Shown: one piece after another, positions 6,053-15,152 of the stretch
Position numbering within the stretch: the first letter of the stretch is position 1
Layout of the letters: every line of letters begins with the position of its first letter
Origin: Archaeoglobus_B sp964471215
GTDB lineage: Archaea; Halobacteriota; Archaeoglobi; Archaeoglobales; Archaeoglobaceae
NCBI GenBank assembly: GCA_964471215.1
Contig: CAYYFC010000007.1
Span: forward strand, 1 to 45,949
Length of the DNA stretch: 45,949 nucleotides
Direction: 5' to 3'
Made by a program: the position numbers and the translations under genes
The notes under the pieces: generated by a model
Database searches by the model: none
Seen by the model: the letters and a program-made list of their open reading frames with translations, nothing else
Told to the model about the DNA's origin: nothing

Positions 6053-8569
6053 ATGGAAGTTATGTGCAACGGTGGAAGCGATACGGAATCAAAATTAACA
6101 CCAATGATGAAGCAGTATTACAAGATTAAGGAAAAGTATAAGGATGCATTACTGTTCTTCAGGGTCGGGGACTTCTATGAACTTTTTGATGAAGACGCAA
6201 AGATAGCATCAAAGGAGTTGGGTATAGTTCTTACGTCAAGGGATAAGAAGACACCGATGGCGGGCGTTCCTCATCATGCAGTCTATCCGTATATAAAGAG
6301 ATTGATAGAGAAGGGTTATAGGGTCGCGATATGCGAACAGGTAGAGGATCCTTCAAAGGCAAAGGGATTGGTGAGGAGGGAGGTAGTAAGGGTTATAACA
6401 CCGGGCACGTTAATAGAAGAGGAGTTGTTGACTAAGGAAAACAACTATCTTCTCGGAATAGTTGAATATAAGGGTAAATATGGTCTGGCTTTTCTGGATA
6501 TATCGACTGGAGAATTTTTTACAACCGTTGTGAACAGTAGAGATGACGTTATCGCTGAAGTTTTAAAGTATAACCCCGTGGAATGTATAGTACCTGAGGA
6601 ATTCGATGAAGTCCTTCTCGATGAGATAAACAAGTCCATTAAAATAGTTCATAGAGTGGAAAATGAAAAGTTTTCCATTGAAAACGCTTTATCGGTATTA
6701 AAGCAGTCAATTCCACAGTTTGAAAGCCTTGAAATAGATGAGCAGTCGATAATGGCATGCGGAGCAGTCCTTAGTTATGTGAAAGATGCATTACTTCTGA
6801 AGAGTATAAGTCTGAGACTTCAGAAGTACTCCACAAGAGATTACATGGTTCTGGATTCGACAACTCTTAGGAATCTCGAGATATTTAGGAACCTTATAGA
6901 CGGTACAAGAAGAGGGACGTTGATAGAAGTTCTTGATAAGACTGTCACCGCAATGGGAAGTAGATTGCTGAAGAAATGGCTTCAAAGACCTCTGCTCGAT
7001 ATAAATGAGATAGAAAGGAGACTTGATGCGGTCGAGGAACTTAAAGAAAAATCCTTTTTGAGGCACAGCATAAGGGACATACTTAAGGATGTCTACGACC
7101 TAGAAAGAATTGTCAGCAGGATTAACTTTAAATCTGCAAATGCAAGAGATCTTATAGCCCTAAAAAATTCTCTCAGATCTGTAGCAAATCTGAAGAGATT
7201 TAGATTTAATTCGAGAAAGTTATACGAGCTGATAAGTGAATTGGATGTGCTAGAAGATGTTTGCAGTCTAATCGATTCTGCAATAGTCGACAATCCTCCG
7301 CCAACACTTAAGGATGGTGGCATAATAAAGTACGGATTTAATGAGGAGCTCGATAGGTTAAAGGATATAAAAGAAGAAAATGAAAGGTTTATTAGGAGTA
7401 TAGAAGAAAGAGAAAGAAGGAGAACGGGAATAGAAAATTTAAGGGTTGGTTATAATACCGTTATTGGATATTACATCGAGATACCGAAATCGAAGGCTAA
7501 AAACGTTCCAGACTATTATAGGAGAAAGCAAACGCTGACAAACGTTGAGAGGTTCACAATTCCAGAATTGGAGGAGAGGGAGGAGAAAATACTGGCCTGT
7601 GAGGAAAAGATAAAAAAGATTGAGTACGAGATATTTGAAAGAATTAGAGATGAGATTTCAAAACACGTCGAAAGGATAAAGGGTAGTGCAAACAAGATTG
7701 CGGAACTGGATGTTCTCGCAGCACTGGCCGAGGTTGCAACACTTTACAATTACGTAAGACCAAAGGTAAACGATGGCTATGCGATTGTTATAAGGGATGG
7801 AAGACATCCTACTGTCGAGCTCTCAACGAGGTTTGTGCCGAACGATGTCATACTTGACAGGGACAGCAAGATACTAATAATAACAGGTCCTAACATGTCT
7901 GGAAAGTCAACTTATCTGAGACAGGTAGCGTTGATAACGATTCTTGCACAAATAGGCAGCTTTGTACCAGCTAGTTATGCCGTGATAGGTATCGTCGACA
8001 GGATATTTACGAGAATAGGTTCGGTTGATGATATAACAAAGGGTTATAGCACATTTATGGTTGAAATGCTTGAAATAAGCAGGATATTAAAGAATGCGAC
8101 AAGAAGGAGCTTAATACTGCTTGACGAGGTCGGGAAGAGTACAAGTACGAGGGACGGAATAAGTCTTGCATGGGCGATAATAGAGTACATCCATAATATA
8201 GATGCAAAAACACTGTTCGCAACACATTATCATGAGCTATCGGTGCTCGAAAACAGACTTGAGGGTGTAAAAAACTATCATTTTAAGATAATAGAAAAAG
8301 ACGGTGAGATAGAATTCGATAGAAAGATAAAAAGAGGATCTTCACATGAAAGCTATGGAATAAAAGTCGCAAAAACTGCAAATCTTCCGGATGAGGTAAT
8401 AATAAGGGCATATGAAGTCTTAAACGAATTTAAGCAGGATTTGGATAACGAGATGATCTCGTTTTTGAAACAAATATCTGAAATAGATGTTGTAAACATA
8501 ACACCCATAGAAGCTTTGATAGAGTTGGACAAGATAGTGAGAAGATGCAAGGAGATTCTGAAGACTTAG
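6053..8569 (+). CDS. mutS: DNA mismatch repair protein MutS (MutS1 type)
   Basis: 838-residue MutS, which binds base mismatches and small loops and acts as an ATP-driven clamp. The mismatch-reading Phe-x-Glu is at 41-43 (GDFYELF). The ATPase has Walker A TGPNMSGKSTYLRQ at about 610-623 and Walker B LILLDEVGKSTSTRDG at about 686-701, then ATHYHEL. The C-terminal helix motif ITPIEALIELDKI matches the family. Length agrees with bacterial MutS1 (about 800-860). Two signatures deviate: GKSTST replaces the usual GRGTST after Walker B, and SSHESYGIKVA replaces the common ADRSYGIxVA. I start at ATG 6053 because of the TATA box; ATG 6062 is also possible. Its last 25 bases overlap the next gene. MutS1 is patchy in Archaea and mostly absent from hyperthermophiles, so acquisition from bacteria is likely. 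No mutL lies in this window. Confidence 0.97.
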   Translation: MEVMCNGGSDTESKLTPMMKQYYKIKEKYKDALLFFRVGDFYELFDEDAKIASKELGIVLTSRDKKTPMAGVPHHAVYPYIKRLIEKGYRVAICEQVEDPSKAKGLVRREVVRVITPGTLIEEELLTKENNYLLGIVEYKGKYGLAFLDISTGEFFTTVVNSRDDVIAEVLKYNPVECIVPEEFDEVLLDEINKSIKIVHRVENEKFSIENALSVLKQSIPQFESLEIDEQSIMACGAVLSYVKDALLLKSISLRLQKYSTRDYMVLDSTTLRNLEIFRNLIDGTRRGTLIEVLDKTVTAMGSRLLKKWLQRPLLDINEIERRLDAVEELKEKSFLRHSIRDILKDVYDLERIVSRINFKSANARDLIALKNSLRSVANLKRFRFNSRKLYELISELDVLEDVCSLIDSAIVDNPPPTLKDGGIIKYGFNEELDRLKDIKEENERFIRSIEERERRRTGIENLRVGYNTVIGYYIEIPKSKAKNVPDYYRRKQTLTNVERFTIPELEEREEKILACEEKIKKIEYEIFERIRDEISKHVERIKGSANKIAELDVLAALAEVATLYNYVRPKVNDGYAIVIRDGRHPTVELSTRFVPNDVILDRDSKILIITGPNMSGKSTYLRQVALITILAQIGSFVPASYAVIGIVDRIFTRIGSVDDITKGYSTFMVEMLEISRILKNATRRSLILLDEVGKSTSTRDGISLAWAIIEYIHNIDAKTLFATHYHELSVLENRLEGVKNYHFKIIEKDGEIEFDRKIKRGSSHESYGIKVAKTANLPDEVIIRAYEVLNEFKQDLDNEMISFLKQISEIDVVNITPIEALIELDKIVRRCKEILKT

Positions 8570-9081
8570 AAAGGAAATTGAGAAACGTATTGAGAGAACT
8601 GAAAGAGGTAGGTAAGATATTCAAAAGTAGAACGATCGATAAGGCTATCGAAGATGTAAAAATTGCGATAAGAGAACTTCAGGAACTTAAAAGGAAAAGC
8701 TCTGAAGGTCTTGAGCATTACAACGCAAAGATAGTACTCTTGAACATGCTTTTAAAGGACAGCGGATCATTTTATTTGGAGGCCGAGCAGACAAAGCTAT
8801 CAAAGATCGGCTACAGACCGGATGTTGTCATAATTAAGGATAAAGAGGTTATAATCTTAGAAATAGAAAGAGATCAGAGCAGAATGCTGAAAAAACTGAG
8901 AAAGTTAAAAAGGATATACGATAGAATTCTTCAGAGTCCAATTCTGACGGGAAGAAATCTAAGGATAATTTTCGGTATTACGTGCGAAAGAATAAACGAC
9001 AGAATTCTCAATGTTGCTAAGGAAATAAATAACGTGGAGATCTACAAAATAAAGAATAATAAAATAAAAAGAATAATATAA
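8545..9081 (+). CDS. PD-(D/E)XK-like putative nuclease overlapping mutS
   Basis: 178 residues, no named family recognised. Residues 1-60 are a charged helical/coiled-coil region (LERKLRNVLRELKEVGKIF, then IRELQELKRKSSEG). Residues 60-150 look like a restriction-endonuclease fold: a helix with NAKIVLLNMLL, then GYRPDVVIIKDKEVIILEIE with Asp93, Glu106 and Glu108 in the D-x(12)-ExE arrangement seen in divergent PD-(D/E)XK nucleases, then a Lys/Arg-rich helix (KKLRKLKRIYDRI) and a beta strand LRIIFGIT. The second acidic residue in place of Lys is a known variation, but it leaves catalysis uncertain. It starts inside mutS (25-base overlap, different frame), so the two are co-translated. A role with MutS in strand cleavage is inference from this overlap. 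Confidence 0.6.
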   Translation: MQGDSEDLERKLRNVLRELKEVGKIFKSRTIDKAIEDVKIAIRELQELKRKSSEGLEHYNAKIVLLNMLLKDSGSFYLEAEQTKLSKIGYRPDVVIIKDKEVIILEIERDQSRMLKKLRKLKRIYDRILQSPILTGRNLRIIFGITCERINDRILNVAKEINNVEIYKIKNNKIKRII

Positions 9082-9118
9082 TTTATTATTCTTAAATTTA
9101 ACATTTAGATGAATAAAC

Positions 9119-9127
9119 GTTTATATC
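9119..9127 (+). promoter_or_regulatory. TATA box of mtnA
   Basis: GTTTATATC centred 25 bases before ATG 9148, which favours a leaderless start there rather than at the in-frame ATG 9109. Confidence 0.55.
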
Positions 9128-9147
9128 TTTGGTGTGAATCGGGATGC

Positions 9148-10176
9148 ATGAGAACAATATACTGGGAGGATAATGCTGTAAAGCTGATAGATCAGACCTT
9201 GCTGCCAGAGGAGTTTAAAATAATTACATGCAGAACGGTCGATGAACTTGCAGACGCCATAAAGAGATTGGCTGTGAGAGGTGCACCGGCTCTGGAGGCA
9301 AGTGGTGGTTATGGAATTGCTCTGGCATGCTTTGAAAGAGACTTTAAGGATGTAAACGAAATGAAGGACTACATTAAGAAGAGAGCTGAGCTTCTAGCTT
9401 CAACGAGACCAACAGCCGTAAATCTTTTTTACGGAATAAAAAGGGTCCTGAATAAGGCTTTAAGCGGTAATGATATCGATGAAATAAGAGAAATCGCACT
9501 TAAAGAAGCTGAGAGGATTGCCAAGGAGGATGTGGAAAGAAATAGATTGATAGGTAAGAACGGTGCAAGACTTCTTGATGATGGAGACACAGTTCTTACG
9601 TACTGTAATACCGGAAGGCTTGCAACGGTCGATTACGGAACGGCGTTAGGGGTTATAAGAAGTGCTGTTGAGCAGGGTAAGTCCATTAAAGTCATAGCGT
9701 GTGAAACTCGTCCACTAAATCAGGGTTCTCGTTTAACGTGCTGGGAGCTCATTCGGGAAGGAATAGATATAACTCTGATAGCTGATAACATGGTTGGAAT
9801 AGTTATGCAGAGGGGTATGGTCGATAAAGTAATAGTAGGTGCTGATAGAATAGTGAGGGATGCAGTGTTCAATAAAATAGGCACGTACACAGTTGCAATA
9901 GTTGCCAAAGAGCACAAAATCCCATTTTATGTCGCCGCACCGCTCACAACGTTCGACTGGGAGAGGACAATGAATGATGTTGTAATTGAGGAGAGGAGCA
10001 GAGATGAGCTTATATACTGTAATATCAGATGTAGGAGGACGCTGATAGCACCTGAGAATGTTAAGGTATTTAATCCGGCATTTGATGCAACACCTCTTGA
10101 TTACGTTACCGCTTTAATTACGGAGAAGGGAGTAATTTATCCGCCATATGACGAGAATGTTCCGAGATTTTTGTAG
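9148..10176 (+). CDS. mtnA: Methylthioribose-1-phosphate isomerase
   Basis: Converts 5-methylthioribose 1-phosphate to methylthioribulose 1-phosphate in methionine/purine salvage; related to eIF2B alpha/beta/delta subunits. 342 residues from ATG 9148 (MRTIYWEDNAVKLIDQT, the typical MtnA opening). Signature stretches: RLAVRGAPALEASGGYG, STRPTAVNLFYGI, the catalytic Cys in YCNTGRLAT (residue 153) and the catalytic Asp in VGADRIVRDAVFNKIGTY (residue 233). The usual NGD loop after GADRI is replaced by VRDAVF, a small departure. The longer in-frame start at 9109 would place the TATA box inside the gene. A ribose-1,5-bisphosphate isomerase function is a less likely alternative, since the SxRPTAVN segment is an MtnA hallmark. 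It stands alone between mutS and a transposon. Confidence 0.93.
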   Translation: MRTIYWEDNAVKLIDQTLLPEEFKIITCRTVDELADAIKRLAVRGAPALEASGGYGIALACFERDFKDVNEMKDYIKKRAELLASTRPTAVNLFYGIKRVLNKALSGNDIDEIREIALKEAERIAKEDVERNRLIGKNGARLLDDGDTVLTYCNTGRLATVDYGTALGVIRSAVEQGKSIKVIACETRPLNQGSRLTCWELIREGIDITLIADNMVGIVMQRGMVDKVIVGADRIVRDAVFNKIGTYTVAIVAKEHKIPFYVAAPLTTFDWERTMNDVVIEERSRDELIYCNIRCRRTLIAPENVKVFNPAFDATPLDYVTALITEKGVIYPPYDENVPRFL

Positions 10177-10256
10177 TATTTCTCTAATGAAATGTACACA
10201 AAGATATATCGTTTTTTCCTTCTGGGTAAAATTTTATAAAACTGTTGCTTGCAAAA

Positions 10257-10276
10257 CCTCGCTTTTCAAAGCGGGG
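10257..10276 (+). repeat. Left-end hairpin of tnpB-2 element
   Basis: CCTCGCTTT (10257-10265) pairs with AAAGCGGGG (10268-10276). Subterminal palindromes like this are the sites recognised by the single-strand transposase of IS200/IS605 elements. It lies about 75 bases before the tnpB-2 start. Confidence 0.5.
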
Positions 10277-10352
10277 ATACGCAAGGAGGTGGTGGGAGGG
10301 GGCTGTTGGCGGTAGTTTCAAATGCCAGAAATTAGTCCAAATTTTCAAGGGG

Positions 10353-11597
10353 ATGTTCCCCGTGGAGAAGGAAGTTCAAATCACAGTAGTTGGAAAAGTT
10401 TGGAATGCTAACAAGGGTAAGATTTTTGCTCTGAATAAGTGTTTAGATGAGTATTTCAAAGTAGTTAAGTTCTTCTTAAGCTTTAACTCAACATCAAAGA
10501 CATACTTGCACAAGAATGGCTATGAAAAATCCAAACAACTGTTTAATCTCAACACAGCCTTGATACAGACGGCAAGAGATAAAGCTGTAGAAATCCTGAA
10601 AAGCTTCAGTGAGAAGAAGAAAGAAGGCAAGGTTAAAATGGAAAGACCTAAGCTAAAGAGGGTTTCAATCAGGTTCGACAAAAGATGTTACTCTTTCGCA
10701 AAGACTACCAATGTTCTAACACCGTATTGGCTAACTCTAAGCTTAAACAAGAGAACAAGAATATCGTTGCCAATTAGGTTTGGGAAGAGACAACAGAAGT
10801 TCATTGAGGAAGCTTTGCAAGGAAAATGGCAGTTCAGCACGGTAGAAATGGTAAAGCGAAACGGAAAATGGTATGTTCATTTCGTCCTTAAGGAAGAAGT
10901 AGAACTGATAGATGAACCAGAAACTTTCATCGGTGTGGATTTAAGAGTGGAATGTTGCTGTTGCAGTGGTAATCTCAAAGCATAATCCATCAAAACCTAT
11001 AAAAGGACAATTCTGGAGCGAGCTAAGATTAGATACATCAGGGGAAGATATGCTCATATTCGAAGGAATTTGCAAAGGAAGAGGAGATTGGACTTGGTAA
11101 AGAGAATTGGAAGCAAAGAAGGAAGAATTGTGAATCAAATACTCCATACAATTGCGAAAGAGGTTGTCGAGTATGCTAGACAGTTTCCGAAACCAGTGAT
11201 AGTAATGGAGAAGTTAAAGAATATTAGAGAAAACATGAATGGTTCTACTAAGTTAAACAGAAGGTTGCATGCTTGGAGTTTCAGAAAAATTCAAACCTAT
11301 ATTGAGTATAAAGCTAATTTAGAAGGAATTCCCGTCACGTATGTTAATACTAAGAACTCATCTAAAACTTGCCATAGATTTGGGCATGTTGCCCTAAAAG
11401 TTGAAGGTAGAGAGTTTAGGTGTCCTAAATGCGGTTTGGTATATAATCGTGATTTAAACTCTGCAATTAATCTAGCCCGCTCCTTAACGAGAGGAGCGGG
11501 ATGGGGCTGTCGTGAGTCAGTCCTGAACTCCCGTATGAAGTCGTCTGCTGTAAAGGCGGATGAAACGGGAGAAGCTCCGCACTTCAGTGCGGAGTAG
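10353..11597 (+). pseudogene. tnpB: Degenerate TnpB with two frameshifts (tnpB-2)
   Basis: Three frames must be joined. Frame 1 (to 10985) reads VEKEVQITVVGKVWNANKGK through ETFIGVDLRV (RuvC-I Asp). Near 10945-10950 two bases appear lost, and the protein continues elsewhere as NVAVAVVISKHNPSKPIKGQ. Near 11015-11025 it shifts again into the last frame, AKIRYIRGRYAHIRRNLQRK, then IVMEKLKNIREN (RuvC-II), the zinc ribbon and VYNRDLNSAINLA (RuvC-III). The first zinc pair is KTCHRFG, with Phe replacing the second Cys. The tail after RSLTRGAG overlaps the structured right end. I place the start at ATG 10353 (MFPVEKEVQ); an in-frame ATG at 10245 would add 36 residues that run through the left-end hairpin. 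Three independent lesions argue for a dead gene rather than one sequencing error. Confidence 0.85.
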
Positions 11598-11600
11598 CTC
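11470..11600 (+). ncRNA. Right end / omega-RNA-like region of tnpB-2 element
   Basis: Follows the RuvC-III codons and is rich in stems: CCCGCTCC/GGAGCGGG around 11477-11501 and the terminal perfect hairpin CTCCGCAC-TTCA-GTGCGGAG (11575-11594), then TAGCTCAC. In TnpB elements this end is transcribed as the guide RNA scaffold and the guide is the DNA just beyond it. The structure is visible; transcription is inferred from the family. Confidence 0.5.
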
Positions 11601-11699
11601 ACCAAGATAGAAATTGGCAAAACATTCGAAGTTCTTAAAGCTCTAAATGTGTGTTAGGAATATCAAAGTTTTCACGATATAACACTAAAAAACTTGAAA

Positions 11700-11772
11700 T
11701 GCGCGGGCCGGGATTTGAACCCGGGCTAACGCCTCGGAAGGGCGTTGTCCTACCAGGCTAGACTACCCGCGC
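11700..11772 (-). tRNA. tRNA-Gly (anticodon UCC)
   Basis: Full cloverleaf on the minus strand. The acceptor stem is GCGCGGG/CCCGCGC, the anticodon stem ACGCC/GGCGT with loop CTTCCGA (anticodon UCC, reading GGA/GGG), and the T arm GCCCGGGTTCAAATCCCGGC. Discriminator base A; CCA is not encoded. No intron. A TATA-like TTTTTAAAT at about 11795-11803 gives the expected spacing. It lies about 100 bases from the tnpB-2 right end, which is not an insertion into the tRNA. Confidence 0.95.
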
Positions 11773-11849
11773 TCAATAGTACTAATCAAGAACTATTTAA
11801 AAACATTTCGGAAGAAAATTTTATTTTTCAAATTTAATTTGTAACTAAT

Positions 11850-12473
11850 ATGGTAGTCGGATGGGATGCTACCCATGGTGAATTTACAATTGAGGATTAT
11901 TACTACTTTTCAAAACTTAAAAGATATGCCGAAAAAGAGGGAATTGAGATATATGAAGTAAAAAGGTTTTGTGAGCTGGATGAGTATGATGTAATAGTTT
12001 TTAACTATCCGGAGAAGGATTTTAGAAATTGGGAAATAAGGAAGATTCTAAGGTGGATAAAGCTTGGAAAAAGGGTTATATTTGCGTCTTATTATGGTAA
12101 CATGGATCTCGTAAGTGATAGAATAAATAAAGTACTCGCGAAGATAGGTGTAAGAATCAGGATAAATAATGATGTTGTTATAGATCCCGAAAACAACAAC
12201 GGTGATGTACTATTTCCAAAGGGGATTTACAGGGAATATACGGTTGTCATGCCTTGCTCTTCGTCGATCTCGTCAAAAAACGGTGTTTTAATTCGATCGT
12301 CCGAAAAGGCAGTGAGTCACCCGACCGGATTGAGAAGACCTGTGCTGGGGATAAAGTTGAGAATCGGTGGAGAGTTGATAGTTCTGGGAACATGCGTCTT
12401 CTGGGATAACTATTCAATAGATTTTGAGGACAACAGAATTCTGGCGCTTGATTTACTCAGATATGAATTCTAA
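11850..12473 (+). CDS. Hypothetical protein, GATase1/DUF4350-like fold suspected
   Basis: 207 residues, no named family recognised with certainty. The order of elements suggests a class I glutamine-amidotransferase-like (flavodoxin-like) domain as in DUF4350/GldG-type proteins: an N-terminal strand-turn VGWDATHGEFTI, then YDVIVFNYPEKDF, a helix with KILRWIKLGKRVIFASYYGN (the hydrophobic strand and small-residue turn of these folds), and near the end GGELIVLGTCVFWDNYSI followed by DNRILALDLLRYEF. No catalytic Cys-His-Glu set, signal peptide or membrane helix is seen, so it may be a non-enzymatic domain. It precedes the Lhr-type helicase by 60 bases on the same strand and could be co-transcribed. 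Function unknown. Confidence 0.65.
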   Translation: MVVGWDATHGEFTIEDYYYFSKLKRYAEKEGIEIYEVKRFCELDEYDVIVFNYPEKDFRNWEIRKILRWIKLGKRVIFASYYGNMDLVSDRINKVLAKIGVRIRINNDVVIDPENNNGDVLFPKGIYREYTVVMPCSSSISSKNGVLIRSSEKAVSHPTGLRRPVLGIKLRIGGELIVLGTCVFWDNYSIDFEDNRILALDLLRYEF

Positions 12474-12533
12474 AATGTGTTTTAATTTAAAAACAGATAT
12501 CATAAACGTAATCAACACCTATACCTTAGACAA

Positions 12534-15152
12534 ATGGGATTACCCATGCTAATTCAGGCACTGAGAGAGATAGGAATTCGGGAACTCAATGAGCTTCAGA
12601 GGAGTGTTATACCGAAGATAGAAAGGGGTTTGGATATACTGATAGTAGCTCCTACCGGTAGCGGTAAAACAGAGTGCGCTGTGATCCCAATCTTTAAGAA
12701 AATGCTGGATATGAAGCCGGAAGGAATTACTCTCCTTTACATAACACCGTTGAGAGCTTTAAACAGGGATATAATCAAAAGAATTGAAAGACTGGCAAAA
12801 ATTCTTGGGTTCAGCGTTGCCGTAAGGCATGGAGACACTTCAGAATTCGAAAGACGAAGGCAATCGTTAAAGCCACCACAAATTCTAATAACCACACCTG
12901 AAACATTTCAACTGTTGTTTTTGGGAAAAAACCTCAGAAATTCCTTAAAAAATGTCAGATTTGTAATAATAGATGAAATACATGAAATAGCAGAATCTAA
13001 AAGAGGTACTCAGCTCTGCGTTGCACTTGAAAGGCTTAGGGAGTTATCAAATTTTCAGACGATAGGTCTATCAGCAACAATAAAAAATGTAAGAGATGTT
13101 GCAGAATTTTTCAAAATAAAGAATGTATTCATTTGGAATGGTAACAAGAGGTATGAATTCAAGGTCTTAAAAGTCGAGGATGAGGTAAAATACATCGCCG
13201 AGCTAATTGACAGATATGATTCAGCCCTTGTATTCACGAACACTAGACAAATGGCAGAAGCTCTGGGATTAAAACTTAAAGAACTCTTGGATGTGGAGGT
13301 CCATCACAGTTCTCTATCTAAGGAAGTTAGGATAGATAGCGAGAGAAAATTCATGAACAGGGAGATAAGGGCACTTGTCTGCACATCTTCAATGGAATTG
13401 GGAATAGATATAGGACACGTGGATGTAGTTATACAGTTCAACTCTCCTAGAGAAGTTCGAAGATTAATTCAGAGGGTTGGAAGAAGTGGTCATAAACTGG
13501 ACAGAACATCTATCGGATATGTAATCGCATCCAATTTTGACGAAATTCTCGAATCATGGGCAATTGTTAAGAGAGCTGAAAGGAACGAAATTGAAGAAAC
13601 AATTCTCTACAAAAACTGCTTAGATGTTCTGGCAAATCAGATAATCGCAATGGCATTGGAGTACGGAGAAATAGATGTTAGGAGATGTTATGAAATAATA
13701 AGGAGGTCAAAACCATTTGAAGATTTGGACTTTGAAGTTTTTATGGAAATATGTGAATTTCTTAATAGGGAGAAATTGATAGTATTAAGAGATGGCAGTA
13801 TAAGGTCAACGAAGAAATCTAGAGTTTATTTTTACAACAACATATCCATGATTCCCGATGAGAAGAAACTGGAAGTAATCGATATAACATCCGGTAAAAG
13901 AATAGGTTATCTCGATGAGAGCTTTATCTCCTGCTTTGATGGACAGGTATTAACGATAAAGGGGGAGCTTTGGAGGGTTGTGGGAATAGATAAAAACGTT
14001 AAGGTTGAACCGGTTAAGGCGGAGGGTGTAATTCCCTCATGGACTGGTGAGGAAATACCTGTTCCGTTTGAGGTTTCACAGGATGTTGGGAGGATAAGAA
14101 AATGGATTTCCTCAATGTTAAATGTCCTGAAAAGGGAGGAAATCATAGAAATAATTAAGAAGGAGTTTAAAACTAATCATGATGCCTGCGTAGAAGTTGT
14201 TTCCAAGATAGAACAACAGGTTAAAGAGGGATTTATAGTTCCGACGGACAATCACATAACGATCGAGGGCGATGGACAGGTCGTAATAAACTGCTGTTTT
14301 GGACATAAGGTTAACGAAACGTTAGGAAGGATAATAGCGCTTTTTCTGCCAAAGGCCCAAATAGAGGTTGATCCCTATAGAATTAAGATATGTCCCGCAA
14401 ACGCCTGTGAGATAGAAAGGATATTGAGATCGATTAGACCAGAATTTGTTGAATACCTTGCAGAAAAATCTTTAATCGATACGAGACTACTTCAATGGAA
14501 AATAATAAATGTAGCAAAGAGATTCGGATATTTGAGAAAAGATGTAGATTTATCTAGAATTAATATTAAAAATCTTGTATTAAAGCTAAAAAATACCCCC
14601 ATATATCATGAGGCCGTCAACGAGATATTTCACGATAACATGAATGCAAGGCTGACGAGAGAAATCCTTGAGAGGATATGGAATGGGGAGATAAGGATTT
14701 CCGTTTTCAACGATTTAAGTCCAATTTCAAGGATATTTCAGTTCAAGGTCAGAGATCTAATAGCAAGGAGAGATAAAACAGTTCTGGATGCGTTTAAAAA
14801 AAGACTTGAAGAGGAGGAATGTATACTGTATTGCCTGAACTGCGGATCTAAGATTAGGACTAAGATCAAGTTCATAAGAAATCTGGAGTGTATAAGATGC
14901 GGATCGAGATTGGTAGCATGCATAAATGCTAGAAGGAGGATAGAAGAATTCGATAAAAAGGATCTGTTTAGAATTGCAAATCTAGTTATGTGCTACGGCT
15001 TAAAAGCAGTTTATGCTATGAATACGTACGGAATAGGAATAAATACCGCAGCAAAAATACTTTCGAAACCCTTTAAGGATGATGATGAATTTTTTAGAAA
15101 ACTGCTTGAGACGGAAAAGAATTTTATAAGGACGAGGAGATTTTGGAGCTGA
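12534..15152 (+). CDS. Lhr-type superfamily 2 DEAD/DEAH-box helicase with C-terminal zinc motif
   Basis: 872-residue ATP-dependent helicase. SF2 motifs in order: Q-motif-like LNELQRSVIPKI, Walker A APTGSGKTE (39-47), TPLRALNRDI, TPETFQLLF, DEIH (147-150), LSAT (179-182), then domain 2 with ALVFTNTRQMAE, GIDIGHVDVVIQF and RLIQRVGRSGHK. This IQRVGRSGH form and the long C-terminal part are typical of the Lhr family. A four-cysteine zinc motif sits at C767, C770, C786 and C789. Archaeal Lhr proteins act on branched DNA or RNA in repair or RNA metabolism; which one applies here cannot be told from sequence. The 3-prime end overlaps the convergent SUMT gene by 29 bases. The start could also be Met5, four codons later. 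Confidence 0.9.
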   Translation: MGLPMLIQALREIGIRELNELQRSVIPKIERGLDILIVAPTGSGKTECAVIPIFKKMLDMKPEGITLLYITPLRALNRDIIKRIERLAKILGFSVAVRHGDTSEFERRRQSLKPPQILITTPETFQLLFLGKNLRNSLKNVRFVIIDEIHEIAESKRGTQLCVALERLRELSNFQTIGLSATIKNVRDVAEFFKIKNVFIWNGNKRYEFKVLKVEDEVKYIAELIDRYDSALVFTNTRQMAEALGLKLKELLDVEVHHSSLSKEVRIDSERKFMNREIRALVCTSSMELGIDIGHVDVVIQFNSPREVRRLIQRVGRSGHKLDRTSIGYVIASNFDEILESWAIVKRAERNEIEETILYKNCLDVLANQIIAMALEYGEIDVRRCYEIIRRSKPFEDLDFEVFMEICEFLNREKLIVLRDGSIRSTKKSRVYFYNNISMIPDEKKLEVIDITSGKRIGYLDESFISCFDGQVLTIKGELWRVVGIDKNVKVEPVKAEGVIPSWTGEEIPVPFEVSQDVGRIRKWISSMLNVLKREEIIEIIKKEFKTNHDACVEVVSKIEQQVKEGFIVPTDNHITIEGDGQVVINCCFGHKVNETLGRIIALFLPKAQIEVDPYRIKICPANACEIERILRSIRPEFVEYLAEKSLIDTRLLQWKIINVAKRFGYLRKDVDLSRINIKNLVLKLKNTPIYHEAVNEIFHDNMNARLTREILERIWNGEIRISVFNDLSPISRIFQFKVRDLIARRDKTVLDAFKKRLEEEECILYCLNCGSKIRTKIKFIRNLECIRCGSRLVACINARRRIEEFDKKDLFRIANLVMCYGLKAVYAMNTYGIGINTAAKILSKPFKDDDEFFRKLLETEKNFIRTRRFWS

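Noticed and set aside
11700..11850. Integration into the tRNA-Gly gene by the tnpB-2 element
   Set aside because: The tRNA is complete, about 100 bases away from the element's right end, with no duplicated tRNA 3-prime segment seen.
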